DNA of 64,000 bases, from positions 62,001 to 126,000 of the forward strand of contig NZ_JAKSYD010000128.1 in assembly GCF_022829605.1 (NCBI RefSeq), written 5' to 3'. The notes beneath the pieces are model-generated. The model worked only from the letters and a program-made list of their open reading frames with translations, was not told the DNA's origin and made no database searches. The DNA comes from Methylobacterium sp. E-065 (lineage in GTDB: Bacteria > Pseudomonadota > Alphaproteobacteria > Rhizobiales > Beijerinckiaceae). A program made the translations under genes and the position numbers. Shown piece by piece: positions 18,268-27,289 of the stretch. The number at the start of each line of letters is the position of its first letter. Position 1 is the first letter of the stretch.

Positions 18268-19062
18268 ATGGACGCTTATCACGACCTGCTCCGGCGCATC
18301 CTCGACTCGGGCGCCGCCAAGGAGGACCGCACCGGCACCGGCACGCTCTCGGTGTTCGGCCACCAGATGCGCTTCGACCTGTCGGCCGGCTTCCCCCTGG
18401 TCACCACGAAGCGCCTCCACCTGCGCTCGATCATCCACGAGCTGCTCTGGTTCCTGGCCGGCGACACCAATGTGGCCGCGCTTAGGGCGAACGGCGTGAC
18501 GATCTGGGACGAGTGGGCCGACGCGCACGGCGACCTTGGCCCGGTCTACGGCAAGCAGTGGCGCTCCTGGCAGAAGCCCGACGGCGGCACGGTCGATCAG
18601 ATCGCCTGGGTGCTCGACGAGATCCGGCGCAACCCGGATTCACGCCGCCTGATCGTCTCGGCCTGGAACCCCGCCGATCTCGACCGGATGGCGCTCGCCC
18701 CCTGCCACTGCCTGTTCCAATTCTACGTGAGCGAGGGGCGGCTCTCCTGCCAGCTCTACCAGCGCTCGGCCGACGCCTTCCTGGGTGTGCCGTTCAACAT
18801 CGCGAGCTACGCGCTCCTAACCCACATGATCGCGCAGGTGACAGGCCTCGGGGTCGGCGACTTCGTTCACACCTTCGGCGATGCGCATCTCTACCGGAAC
18901 CACCTGGAGCAGACCCGCACCCTGCTGGCCCGGGAGCCGCGTCCGCTGCCGCAGCTGCGGCTGAATCCGGCGGTGCGGGACCTGTTAGCATTCCGGTACG
19001 AGGACATCGCCATCGAGAACTACGATCCGCACCCGGCCATCGCGGCGCCGGTGGCGGTATGA
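18268..19062 (+). CDS. thyA: Thymidylate synthase
   Basis: The 264-residue enzyme makes dTMP from dUMP with 5,10-methylene-tetrahydrofolate as methyl donor, producing dihydrofolate. Catalytic Cys146 lies in '[12 protein letters not shown]'. Other family blocks include '[13 protein letters not shown]', 'WDEWAD', '[18 protein letters not shown]' and the C-terminal folate-binding tail. Length matches the short ThyA form. Its stop overlaps the start of folA by 4 bases (ATGA), so the dihydrofolate it makes is recycled by the next gene product from the same transcript. Confidence 0.98.
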   Translation: MDAYHDLLRRILDSGAAKEDRTGTGTLSVFGHQMRFDLSAGFPLVTTKRLHLRSIIHELLWFLAGDTNVAALRANGVTIWDEWADAHGDLGPVYGKQWRSWQKPDGGTVDQIAWVLDEIRRNPDSRRLIVSAWNPADLDRMALAPCHCLFQFYVSEGRLSCQLYQRSADAFLGVPFNIASYALLTHMIAQVTGLGVGDFVHTFGDAHLYRNHLEQTRTLLAREPRPLPQLRLNPAVRDLLAFRYEDIAIENYDPHPAIAAPVAV

Positions 19063-19550
19063 GACCGATCGTCTCCCTGGTCGCTGCCGTCGCCCGCAAC
19101 GGCGTGATCGGCCGCGACAACGGCCTCGCCTGGCACCTATCCAGCGACCTGAAGCGGTTCAAGGCGCTCACCATGGGCAAGCCGATGCTGATGGGCCGCC
19201 GGACCTGGGACTCGATCGGCCGACCGCTGCCGGGCCGCCGTACGCTCGTCCTGACCCGCGACCGCGCCTTCGGGGCCGAGGGCGTCGAAGTCGTTCACGA
19301 CTGGGAATCCACACTGGCGGCCGCGTCCGGCTCGGAGCTGATGGTGGTGGGCGGCGCGGAGATCTACACCCTGACCCTGCCGCAGGCCGATCGGCTGTAT
19401 CTGACCGAGGTTGCGGCTGAGCCCGAAGGCGACGTGCGATTCCCGTCCTTCGACCGAGCCCGGTTCCGTGAGACGTTTCGCGAGGCGCACCCCGCCGGCC
19501 CACGCGACGAGCACGCGTTCGCGTTCGTGGATTGGGAACGCGTGCGCTGA
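19059..19550 (+). CDS. folA: Dihydrofolate reductase
   Basis: The 163-residue enzyme reduces dihydrofolate to tetrahydrofolate with NADPH. The N-terminus '[31 protein letters not shown]' contains, within 20 residues of the start, the family block '[20 protein letters not shown]'. '[20 protein letters not shown]' is the NADPH-binding segment, and '[20 protein letters not shown]' is the second nucleotide motif. Overlap with thyA indicates translational coupling. Confidence 0.97.
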   Translation: MRPIVSLVAAVARNGVIGRDNGLAWHLSSDLKRFKALTMGKPMLMGRRTWDSIGRPLPGRRTLVLTRDRAFGAEGVEVVHDWESTLAAASGSELMVVGGAEIYTLTLPQADRLYLTEVAAEPEGDVRFPSFDRARFRETFREAHPAGPRDEHAFAFVDWERVR

Positions 19551-19833
19551 GGCGCGCGGCCGCATTTGCCTTTGGGGGCCGGGATGCCCACCTGCCAGCC
19601 TTGACAGCACGGGGCGTGCGCCCGCAGGTGCCTGTCAGGTGCGCGTGCTCACGTCGGGCTTGCACATCTTACAGGAAGATGCGCGCGTGCAGGCTCTTAG
19701 GCCTCCGACAGGCCCAGGTCGCCCGGCTATCGACCCGGATCGGCGGGACTAGGCGGGCGAGCGTGGCCGTTTAGGCAAGGGGCGCCGGCTGGCATGAAAG
19801 TCGGGCGCGGACAGGCGGGAGACGACGGCTAGG

Positions 19834-21018
19834 ATGCCTTGGAGCAATCAGAGCGGCGGCGGAGGCCCCTGGGGCCGGCCCGGCGGGAACGGCGGCAACG
19901 GCGGTGGCGGCCCGTGGGGCAACGGCGGTAAGACCCCGCCGAACCTTGAGGATCTGCTCCGGCGCGGGCAGGACCGGCTGCGCGGCCTGATCCCGGGCGG
20001 TGGCGGCTCCAGCGGCTATGGCGGCGGCGGCTCGACTGGCCTCGGCGGCGGTCGTAGCGCGGCGGTGATCGCGGCGCTCGCCGTCGCGGTCTGGCTCGCG
20101 ACCGGCTTCTACACGGTCTACCCGCGTCAGGTCGGCATCGAGACGATCTTCGGCCGCTATGTCGGCACCAAGGGCGAAGGCCTGCGCTACAACTTCCCCT
20201 ATCCGATCGGCGGCGTGGTCAAGCCTGACGTCGGATCGCAGAATTCGATCCAGATCGGCTTCCGCGCCGGGCCCGGCGGCCAGGGCCGCAATCGCGACGT
20301 GCCGGACGAGAGCCTGATGCTCACCGGCGACGAGAACATCGTCGATCTCGACTTCGAAGTGCAGTGGCGGGTCAACCCGCTGAAGGCGTCCGACTTCGTG
20401 TTCAACCTTCAGAACCCCGAGGGCACCATCAAGGCGATCTCCGAGAGCGCGATGCGTGAGGTGATCGGCCGCCGCAACATCCAGGCGATCCTGACCAACG
20501 AGCAGTCGAGCATCGCCCAGGAGGTCAAGGAGATGGTCCAGAAGGCGCTGGACGAGTACGGCGCCGGCGTGCGCATCGAGGTGGTGCAGCTCGTTTCGGT
20601 GAACCCGCCGCCCGAGGTGCGCCCGGCCTTCATCGACGTGAACGCCGCCCAGCAGGACGCCGATACGGCGCAGAACGAGGCCAAGACCTACGCCAGCCGT
20701 GAGGTCCCGCAGGCGCGCGGAAAGGCGTCGCAGATCGTCCAGCAGGCTGAGGCCTACCGGACCAAGGCGACCGCCGATGCCACCGGCCAGGCGGCGCGCT
20801 TCAGCGAGGTCTACGCCTCCTACAAGGCCGCCCCGGCGATCAGCCGCGAGCGGATCTTCCTGGAGACGATGGAGAAGGTTCTGGGCTCCGTGAACAAGGT
20901 GATCATCGACCAGAACGGGACACAGCCGGGTGCCGCGACGGCGGCCGGCGTGCTGCCGGTGCTGCCGCTCTCGGAGTTCGGCGCCCGGGCCCAGACCCAG
21001 ACGGGAGCTGCCCGATGA
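19834..21018 (+). CDS. hflK: FtsH protease regulator HflK
   Basis: A 394-residue SPFH/band-7 membrane protein. The glycine-rich cytosolic N-terminus (about 1-75, many GGG runs) precedes a single membrane helix (about 76-92), then the SPFH domain ('VYPRQVGIETIFGRYVGTK') and a coiled coil (about 260-330, rich in Ala, Glu and Gln). HflK pairs with HflC in a large periplasmic-side assembly that modulates FtsH. Its stop overlaps hflC by 4 bases. The start lies after 'GCTAGG' with a GGGAG site further upstream. It is followed by a DegP-type protease, so the block groups envelope quality-control genes. Confidence 0.95.
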   Translation: MPWSNQSGGGGPWGRPGGNGGNGGGGPWGNGGKTPPNLEDLLRRGQDRLRGLIPGGGGSSGYGGGGSTGLGGGRSAAVIAALAVAVWLATGFYTVYPRQVGIETIFGRYVGTKGEGLRYNFPYPIGGVVKPDVGSQNSIQIGFRAGPGGQGRNRDVPDESLMLTGDENIVDLDFEVQWRVNPLKASDFVFNLQNPEGTIKAISESAMREVIGRRNIQAILTNEQSSIAQEVKEMVQKALDEYGAGVRIEVVQLVSVNPPPEVRPAFIDVNAAQQDADTAQNEAKTYASREVPQARGKASQIVQQAEAYRTKATADATGQAARFSEVYASYKAAPAISRERIFLETMEKVLGSVNKVIIDQNGTQPGAATAAGVLPVLPLSEFGARAQTQTGAAR

Positions 21019-21971
21019 AGCAGGCTCTCCGCACCGGCCTGATCGCGGTCGCCGCGATCGTCGCGATCGGGCTCTACGCCTCGATCTTCACTGTCGGCCA
21101 GATGCAGCAGGCGCTCGTCCTGCAATTCGGCCGGGTCCGCGCCGTGCTCAACGCCACCGGCGAGGAGAAGCCCGGGCTCTACTTCAAGGTGCCGTTCGTC
21201 GAGAACGTCGTGATCTTCGACAAGCGCGTGCTCGACCTCGACCTGCCGGTGCAGACGGTGCTCACCGCCGACCGGCAGAACCTGGAGGTGGACGCCTTCG
21301 CCCGCTACCGGATTCTCGATCCGCTGCGCTTCTACCAAGCGGTGGGCAATATCGGGCTGGCCAACCAGCGGCTCGCGAGCTTCACGAATTCCGGTCTGCG
21401 CAACGTGCTGGCCCGCTCGACCCGCGACGCCATCGTGAAGACCGATCGCGGCCAGCTGATGCACCAGATCCAGGAGGACGTGAATCGGCAGGCCAAGGCG
21501 CTCGGCATCGAGATAGTCGATCTGCGCATGACCCGCGTTGATCTGCCAGCGCAGAACTCGGCCGCGGTCTACAAGAGGATGAAGACCGAGCGCGAGCGCG
21601 AGGCCGCCGACATCCGCGCCAATGGCGATCAGATCGCCGCCACGATCCGTGCCAAGGCCGACCGCGAGGTCACGGTGATCCTCGCCGAGGCGACCCAGAA
21701 ATCTGAGCAGCTGCGCGGTCAGGGTGACGCAGACAAGAACCGGATCCTCGCCGAGGCGTTCGGAAAGGACCCGGACTTCTTCAGCTTCTACCGGTCGATG
21801 CAGGCCTACGAGGTTGGGTTGAAGGGATCGGACACGCGCCTCGTGATCAGTCCGAACACGGACTTCTTCCGCTACTTCAGCGATCCGCAGGGCCGCGCCG
21901 CGGCAACGCGTCCCCCGCGCCCTGCCGATCCGAACGCGACCACCGGATCCACCGCGGGCGCCGCACGCTGA
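21015..21971 (+). CDS. hflC: FtsH protease regulator HflC
   Basis: The 318-residue SPFH protein has one N-terminal membrane helix (about 5-24), then 'SIFTVGQMQQALVLQFGRV', the band-7 core, and a charged helical C-terminus ('MKTEREREAADIRANGDQ'). The typical HflC segment 'FFSFYRSMQAYEVGLKGSDT' is present. The ATGA overlap with hflK supports translational coupling and 1:1 complex formation. The C-terminal tail is Pro/Thr-rich. Confidence 0.96.
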   Translation: MKQALRTGLIAVAAIVAIGLYASIFTVGQMQQALVLQFGRVRAVLNATGEEKPGLYFKVPFVENVVIFDKRVLDLDLPVQTVLTADRQNLEVDAFARYRILDPLRFYQAVGNIGLANQRLASFTNSGLRNVLARSTRDAIVKTDRGQLMHQIQEDVNRQAKALGIEIVDLRMTRVDLPAQNSAAVYKRMKTEREREAADIRANGDQIAATIRAKADREVTVILAEATQKSEQLRGQGDADKNRILAEAFGKDPDFFSFYRSMQAYEVGLKGSDTRLVISPNTDFFRYFSDPQGRAAATRPPRPADPNATTGSTAGAAR

Positions 21972-22016
21972 GCGTGTCGGCGTCCCGGCCCCCGGGATTA
22001 CTGAGTGCGACAACAC

Positions 22017-22046
22017 GCGGACCCTGATCTCCGGTCAGGGATCCGC
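22017..22046 (+). promoter_or_regulatory. Strong hairpin in the hflC-degP spacer
   Basis: GCGGA-CCCTGA (22017-22027) pairs with TCAGGG-A-TCCGC (22035-22046), an 11-bp stem with one bulged A and a 7-base loop. It lies between the hflC stop and the degP ribosome site. No U-run follows directly, so it is more likely an RNA stability or attenuation element than a full terminator. Confidence 0.45.
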
Positions 22047-22079
22047 GGAGCCGGAAACGCGGTTTTGAAGAGGTCGATT

Positions 22080-23642
22080 ATGCACCCCGTCGCGCGCCCC
22101 CCCGTGGTGCCCTTCGGCCGCGCCAAGGCGCAGCCCCGTATCCTGGCCCGTTCCCTCGCCCGCAGCCTGATGGCGGCGGTCCTCGTGGGCGCCTCCGTGG
22201 TGACGGCGGGGCTGCCGCTCCCGGCCTTCGCCAAGGGGCCGGCCTCGCTCGCCGACCTTGCCGATCAAGTGACCGATGCGGTGGTGAATATCTCCGCCTC
22301 CACGACGGTCGAAGCACGCGGCGGCAGCCGCGCCGGACCTCAGGTGCCCCCGGGCACGCCGTTCGAGGATCTGTTCGAGGAATTCTTCAATCGCCGCGGC
22401 GGTCGGGGAGGCGGCGGCGGCGAGCGGGGCGACAACGACACGCCGCGCCAGCAGCGCAAGTCGAACTCGCTGGGCTCCGGCTTCATAATCGACGCCTCCG
22501 GGCTCGTGGTGACCAACAACCACGTCATCGGCGATGCCAACGACATCCAGGTGATCCTGCACGACGGCACCAAGCTGAAGGCCGAGATCGTCGGCAAGGA
22601 TTCGAAGATTGATCTCGCGGTACTTCGCGTGAAGCCCACAGCCGACCGGCCGCTGAAAGCGGTGCCGTTCGGCGACTCGGACAAGATGCGGCCGGGCGAC
22701 TGGGTAATCGCCATCGGCAACCCGTTCGGGCTGGGCGGCTCGGTCTCGGCCGGCATCGTCTCGGCCCGGGGCCGGAACATCGAGTCCGGCCCGTATGACA
22801 ACTACATCCAAACCGACGCGGCCATCAACAAGGGCAATTCCGGCGGTCCACTGTTCAATATGGACGGCGAGGTGATCGGCATCAACACGGCGATCCTGTC
22901 GCCCACCGGCGGCTCGGTCGGCATCGGCTTCGCCGTCCCCTCGGATACCGCCAAGCCGGTGATCGACCAGCTCCGCGAGTTCGGCGAGGTTCGCCGCGGC
23001 TGGCTCGGCGTGCGCATCCAGAACGTCGACGATGCCACTGCCGAGGCGCTGAACCTCAAGGGTGGGGCCCGGGGCGCCCTGGTCGCCGGCGTCGACGAAA
23101 AGGGCCCGGCCAAGACCGCCGGGATCGAGGTCGGCGACGTGATCCTGAAGTTCAACGGCACGTCCGTGAAGGCCTCCGGTGACCTGCCGCGGATCGTGGC
23201 CTCCACCCCGGTGGGGCAGAAGGTCGATGTGATCGTCATGCGCAAGGGCGAGGAGGTGACCAAGCCCGTCACCCTCGGCCGTCTAGAGGACAGCGACAAG
23301 CCGCAGCCTGCCAACCTGCGCCAGCCCGAGCCGGAGAGCGCCACGCGTCAGGCGCTGGGCCTCAACCTGTCCGGCATGACCGACGATCTGCGCAAGAAGT
23401 ACTCCATCAAGGACACCGTGAAGGGCGTGGTCGTCACTCGGGTCGATCCGAACTCGACGGCGGCCGACAAGCGGATCCAGCAGGGCGAGGTGATCGTCGA
23501 GGTCGGCCAGGAGGCGGTGAGCACACCCGCCGACGTGACCAAGCGGATCGATGCCCTGAAGAAGGACGGGCGCAAGTCGGTGCTGCTGCTGGTGGCGAGC
23601 GCGACCGGCGACGTGCGCTTCGTGGCGGTCGGGCTGGACTGA
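22080..23642 (+). CDS. degP: Periplasmic serine protease of the Do/DegP family
   Basis: A 520-residue protein with a long signal sequence (about 1-52, ending near 'PLPAFAKG'). The chymotrypsin-like domain has 'VVTNNHVIGDAND' (His), 'DSKIDLAVLRV' (Asp) and 'NKGNSGGPLFN' (Ser). Two PDZ domains follow (about 310-400 and 425-515). A Gly/Arg-rich low-complexity insert ('RRGGRGGGGGERGDND') sits before the protease domain. The enzyme degrades or refolds damaged envelope proteins. The ATG at 22080 has GAAGAGG 6 bases upstream. Whether it is DegP- or DegQ-like cannot be decided here. Confidence 0.93.
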   Translation: MHPVARPPVVPFGRAKAQPRILARSLARSLMAAVLVGASVVTAGLPLPAFAKGPASLADLADQVTDAVVNISASTTVEARGGSRAGPQVPPGTPFEDLFEEFFNRRGGRGGGGGERGDNDTPRQQRKSNSLGSGFIIDASGLVVTNNHVIGDANDIQVILHDGTKLKAEIVGKDSKIDLAVLRVKPTADRPLKAVPFGDSDKMRPGDWVIAIGNPFGLGGSVSAGIVSARGRNIESGPYDNYIQTDAAINKGNSGGPLFNMDGEVIGINTAILSPTGGSVGIGFAVPSDTAKPVIDQLREFGEVRRGWLGVRIQNVDDATAEALNLKGGARGALVAGVDEKGPAKTAGIEVGDVILKFNGTSVKASGDLPRIVASTPVGQKVDVIVMRKGEEVTKPVTLGRLEDSDKPQPANLRQPEPESATRQALGLNLSGMTDDLRKKYSIKDTVKGVVVTRVDPNSTAADKRIQQGEVIVEVGQEAVSTPADVTKRIDALKKDGRKSVLLLVASATGDVRFVAVGLD

Positions 23643-23662
23643 ACGGGCTCTCAAGCAGGATC

Positions 23663-23697
23663 AAAGGCTGTCGCTTCGCGAGAAGCGGCGGCCTTTT
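23663..23697 (+). terminator. Rho-independent terminator after degP
   Basis: AAAGGC (23663-23668) pairs with GCCTTT (23691-23696), and an inner CGCTTC/GAAGCG stem (23672-23677 with 23682-23687) is capped by GCGA; four T residues end the element. It lies 20 bases after the degP stop. Confidence 0.8.
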
Positions 23698-23781
23698 GCA
23701 TTTGGGGCGCCGCATTGACGGGGCGCTGCGGGGCGGCACACTGATCCGGCGAGTCGGTGCGGCTCGGATGGTCCTGGGCCT

Positions 23782-24156
23782 ATGTCAGCCGTCGCCTTCG
23801 ATACCCTGAAGTTCGCCCGCGCCTTGCGCGATAAGGCGAAGCTGTCGCCGGAGCAGGCCGAGGGCTTGGCCGACGCACTGGTCGATGTCTTCGACGGAAA
23901 CCTCGCCACGAAGGCCGACATCCGCGACGTGCAGGCGGATATCCAACGCGTTCGAAGTGAGGTTGAGACCCTGAAGGTCCAGACCCGAGCCGACATCGAG
24001 GCGCTGCGGCTTACAACCAAAGCCGACATCGAAGCCGTGAAGGGCGCCATCGCCGCCGCCAAGGTCGAGACGGTGCGCTGGCTCGTCGGCGCGATCGGCT
24101 TTCAGACGCTGGCCGTGCTGGGCGCCGTGGTCGCCCTGACCCGGACCATCCACTGA
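23782..24156 (+). CDS. DUF1640-type coiled-coil protein with C-terminal membrane anchor
   Basis: The 124-residue protein has an N-terminal helical segment ('FDTLKFARALRDKAKLSPEQ'), a central heptad-rich coiled coil with repeated 'TKADI' units (about 43-88), and a C-terminal hydrophobic helix (about 98-119). This matches the DUF1640/CCDC90-like family, whose mitochondrial relatives include MCUR1. Bacterial members have no firm function. It converges on serB with 4 bases between the two stops. Confidence 0.8.
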   Translation: MSAVAFDTLKFARALRDKAKLSPEQAEGLADALVDVFDGNLATKADIRDVQADIQRVRSEVETLKVQTRADIEALRLTTKADIEAVKGAIAAAKVETVRWLVGAIGFQTLAVLGAVVALTRTIH

Positions 24157-24160
24157 GCGT

Positions 24161-25054
24161 TCACCCCACGAATTCCGCCGCCGCGTAGCCCTGCAGGTAC
24201 AGGAGCGCGGTGAGGTCGCCGTGCTCGACGCGGACCTGTGCCGCGGCGGCCACCGCGGGCTTGGCCCGGAACGCCACGCCGAGGCCGGCCTCGGCCAGCA
24301 TATCGAGGTCGTTGGCGCCGTCACCGACCGCGAGCGTGTCGGCAGCGTCGAGGCCGAGGGCGCCGCGCAGTTCGATCAGCGTCGCACGCTTCTCCGCCTT
24401 GCCGACGATCGGATCCTCGACCGTGCCGGTCAGGCGGCCGTCCGCCACACCCAGCACATTGGAGCGATGCTCGTGGAAGCCGATCATCGCGGCGATCGGG
24501 CCGGTGAACAGGGTGAAGCCGCCGGAGACGAGACAGGTCCGGGCGCCGTGTGCCCGCAGGGTCCGCACCAGCGTGGGACCGCCCGGCGTGAGGCTCAATT
24601 GCTCGGCGATCAGCCCGTCGACCGCATCGACCGGAATGTCCTTCAGGAGCGCGACGCGCTCCCGGAGCGCGGGCTCGAAGGCGATCTCGCCCCGCATCGC
24701 CCGCTCGGTGATCGCCGCCACGTGGTCCTTGAGGCCGAGGGTCCCGGCGAGCTCGTCGATGCATTCCTGTTCGATCATGGTGGAATCCATGTCGGCCAGA
24801 AACAGGCGCTTGCGCCGATGCGCATCGGCCGGCAGCACCGCAAGGTCGATCGGCTCCCCGGCCAGCGCCGTCCGCAGTGCGTCGGTCAGGGCCGCTGCAG
24901 CCGCTTGCTCCCCGGGCACCAGCAACTCGGCCGCGACCTCACCGTGCAGGATCCGGGGCTGGTGCTCCGTCCGCAGCACCGCGCGTGTCTCGGCCAGCAC
25001 CGCGTCGGTGATGGACGGCCGATCCGGGTTTGCTATCAGGACCGCGACCAGCAT
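24161..25054 (-). CDS. serB: Phosphoserine phosphatase
   Basis: The 297-residue HAD-family enzyme releases serine from phosphoserine, the last step of serine synthesis. Motif I is '[19 protein letters not shown]', motif II '[15 protein letters not shown]', and the late motif '[21 protein letters not shown]' holds the Mg-binding aspartates. The N-terminal about 80 residues form a regulatory-like domain found in many alphaproteobacterial SerB proteins. Divergent from miaA, with only 14 bases between the starts. In methylotrophs with a serine cycle, serine also feeds one-carbon assimilation. Confidence 0.96.
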   Translation of the reverse strand: MLVAVLIANPDRPSITDAVLAETRAVLRTEHQPRILHGEVAAELLVPGEQAAAAALTDALRTALAGEPIDLAVLPADAHRRKRLFLADMDSTMIEQECIDELAGTLGLKDHVAAITERAMRGEIAFEPALRERVALLKDIPVDAVDGLIAEQLSLTPGGPTLVRTLRAHGARTCLVSGGFTLFTGPIAAMIGFHEHRSNVLGVADGRLTGTVEDPIVGKAEKRATLIELRGALGLDAADTLAVGDGANDLDMLAEAGLGVAFRAKPAVAAAAQVRVEHGDLTALLYLQGYAAAEFVG

Positions 25055-25068
25055 CGTGGAGGTTCGCC

Positions 25069-25983
25069 TTGCCAGACCGAGAGGCCGGGGGGCGCCCGGC
25101 GGCGATCCTCATCGCAGGGCCCACCGCCTCGGGCAAGTCGGCGCTCGCCGCCCGGCTGGCGGAGCGTCACGGCGGCGTGGTGATCAACACCGATTCCATG
25201 CAGGTCTACGCCGACCTCCGGCGTCTGACCGCCCGGCCCGGTCCCGACGAGGAAGCGCGGGTGCCCCATCGGCTCTATGGCCATGTCGACGGCGCCGTGA
25301 ATTATTCCGTGGGGCATTTCTCCCGGGCTGCGACGGCGCTGCTCCTGACCCTGGACGGACGGTTGCCGGTCTTCGTGGGCGGAACGGGCCTGTATTTCCG
25401 GGCGCTGGAGCAGGGGTTTTCGGAGCTGCCGCCCGTGCCCGAAGCGGTGCGCGCCCAGGTGCGGGGCGCGGCGGAGGGGCGCCCGACCGAGGCGCTGCAC
25501 GCCGACCTCGCCCGGCACGATCCCGAGGGGGCGGCACGCCTACGCCCAAGCGACCGGATGCGCGTGATGCGCGCCCTAGAGATCTTCTTCGCCACCGGAC
25601 GCCCGATCGCGAGTTTCTACGGCGATCCCGTTCCCGGTCCGCTGGCCGGATGGAACCTCGAAAAGATCTTCCTGGCGCCCGATCGCGCGGTGCTGCGCGC
25701 CCGAATCGATGCCCGGTTCCGAACCATGATCGCGGAGGGCGCGCTGGATGAGGTCGCCCGCTTGCGGTCGCGAAGCCTGGACCCGATGCTGCCGGTGATG
25801 CGCGCCCACGGGGTGCCGGGCCTGATCGCCCATCTCGACGGGGCGGTGAGCCTCGAAGACGCGATTCTTCGGGGGCAGGCGGATACGCGCGCCTACGCAA
25901 AGCGCCAGTTCACGTGGTTCCGCCACCAGATGGGGGAGGGCTGGCGCTGGATGGATCCGGGGGCGGCCCAGGTTGAGCTGTGA
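25069..25983 (+). CDS. miaA: tRNA dimethylallyltransferase
   Basis: This enzyme adds dimethylallyl to A37 of tRNAs reading UNN codons. The 304-residue protein has the P-loop '[13 protein letters not shown]', the '[19 protein letters not shown]' substrate motif, '[15 protein letters not shown]', and the C-terminal '[13 protein letters not shown]'. The TTG at 25069 is chosen because GTGGAGG lies 6 bases upstream and the P-loop begins about 12 residues later. The in-frame ATG at 25030 would overlap serB coding sequence without a ribosome site. Confidence 0.94.
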   Translation: MPDREAGGRPAAILIAGPTASGKSALAARLAERHGGVVINTDSMQVYADLRRLTARPGPDEEARVPHRLYGHVDGAVNYSVGHFSRAATALLLTLDGRLPVFVGGTGLYFRALEQGFSELPPVPEAVRAQVRGAAEGRPTEALHADLARHDPEGAARLRPSDRMRVMRALEIFFATGRPIASFYGDPVPGPLAGWNLEKIFLAPDRAVLRARIDARFRTMIAEGALDEVARLRSRSLDPMLPVMRAHGVPGLIAHLDGAVSLEDAILRGQADTRAYAKRQFTWFRHQMGEGWRWMDPGAAQVEL

Positions 25984-26078
25984 ACGTGCCGTGAAACGCC
26001 CGCCTCCGGAGAGGGGCTACCGGATTCACACAGCGCTCTGCCGCTCTGGATTCGGCTGCAACGTTCCAGCCGGGTGAT

Positions 26079-26274
26079 CCCCTCGCCCCGCTTGCGGGGA
26101 GAGGGCTCCGGCGGCCTTGTCGTCGCCGGAGCGAGGCGGCAGCCGAAGGTGAGGGGGGCACGAACGGAGGAGTCTTTTCCGGAGCCGCCCCCTCACCGCC
26201 GCTGCGGCTTCGCCTCCGCTTCCCGCACGGACGACGAGGTCCGTGCGGGCCTCTCCCCGCCCGCGGGGAGAGGG
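26079..26274. repeat. MITE-like inverted-repeat element, copy A
   Basis: About 196 bases bounded by outward-facing palindromes CCCCGC-TTGC-GGGGAGAGG at the left and CCTCTCCCCGC-CCGCGGGGAG at the right. The interior arms 'GAGGCGGCAGCCGAAGGTGAG' and 'CTCACCGCCGCTGCGGCTTCG' (each described in part) are also roughly complementary, so the whole can fold into a long hairpin. A second copy of similar length and sequence lies at 59578-59774. No transposase is encoded. It fills most of the 405-base gap between miaA and the dehydrogenase gene; the rest of the gap shows no gene. Confidence 0.85.
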
Positions 26275-26388
26275 CAACCCGCGCCTTAGCCTGAGATGTG
26301 TGAAGACCGTAGCCCGCAGAGGGGGAGGGACCCTGGCAGGGTCTGGATTGCCGTGCGGGTTCCCCGGCCTTCTGAAGTGCGAAAAAAC

Positions 26389-27258
26389 TCAGCGCTCCAG
26401 CCGCGCCACGAGGCTCGACGTGTCCCAGCGGTTGCCGCCCATGGCCTGCACCTCGGCGTAGAACTGGTCGACCAGCGCCGAGACCGGGAGCTTCGCCCCG
26501 TTGCGGCGGGCCTCGTCCAGCAGGATCCCGAGGTCCTTGCGCATCCAGTCGACCGCGAAGCCGAAGTCGAACTTGCCCTGGTTCATGGTCTTGCCGCGAT
26601 TCTCCATCTGCCAGGAGCCGGCGGCCCCCTTGGAGATCACGTCGAGCACCGCCTCGACGTCGAGGCCGGCCCGCTTGGCGAAGTGAACCCCCTCCGACAG
26701 GCCCTGGACCAGACCGGCGATGCAGATCTGATTGACCATCTTGGTGAGCTGCCCGGAGCCCACCGGGCCCATCAGCCGGCAGGCCCGGGCGAAGGATCCG
26801 ATCGCGCCCTCGACCTTGGCGTAGGTCGCGGCCTCGCCGCCGCACATCACGGTCAGCACGCCGTTCTCGGCGCCCGCCTGACCGCCGGAGACCGGGGCGT
26901 CGATGAAGCCGACGCCCTTCGCCTCGGCCGCGGCGGCAAGTTCCCGCGCGACCTCGGCCGAGGCCGTGGTGTGGTCCACGAAGATCGCACCGGACTTCAT
27001 GCCGGCGAGCGCCCCGTCATCGCCCAGCACGACGCTGCGCAGGTCGTCGTCGTTGCCCACGCAGGCGAACACGATCTCGGCGCCCTCGACGGCCTGCCGG
27101 GGCGTCGGCGCGAAGGCGCCGCCATAGGTCTTCACCCAGGCTTCCGCCTTCGGGGTGGTGCGGTTGTAGACGGTGACGTCGTGGCCACCCTTCTTGGCGA
27201 GGTGGCCCGCCATCGGGCCGCCCATCACGCCGAGACCCAGGAATGCGACCTTCGCCAT
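26389..27258 (-). CDS. NAD(P)-dependent beta-hydroxyacid dehydrogenase (HIBADH family)
   Basis: The 289-residue protein begins with the Rossmann motif 'FLGLGVMGGPMAGHLAKKG'. The substrate-binding signature 'FIDAPVSGGQAGAENGVLTV' and the catalytic lysine in 'GSGQLTKMVNQI' define the 3-hydroxyisobutyrate / tartronate semialdehyde reductase group. The exact substrate is not determinable. It is 31 bases downstream of the SSS symporter gene on the same strand, so it may process the acid or semialdehyde that is imported. Confidence 0.9.
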   Translation of the reverse strand: MAKVAFLGLGVMGGPMAGHLAKKGGHDVTVYNRTTPKAEAWVKTYGGAFAPTPRQAVEGAEIVFACVGNDDDLRSVVLGDDGALAGMKSGAIFVDHTTASAEVARELAAAAEAKGVGFIDAPVSGGQAGAENGVLTVMCGGEAATYAKVEGAIGSFARACRLMGPVGSGQLTKMVNQICIAGLVQGLSEGVHFAKRAGLDVEAVLDVISKGAAGSWQMENRGKTMNQGKFDFGFAVDWMRKDLGILLDEARRNGAKLPVSALVDQFYAEVQAMGGNRWDTSSLVARLER

Positions 27259-27289
27259 TGTGCTCTCCTCAAACAGGATTCCGACGGGC

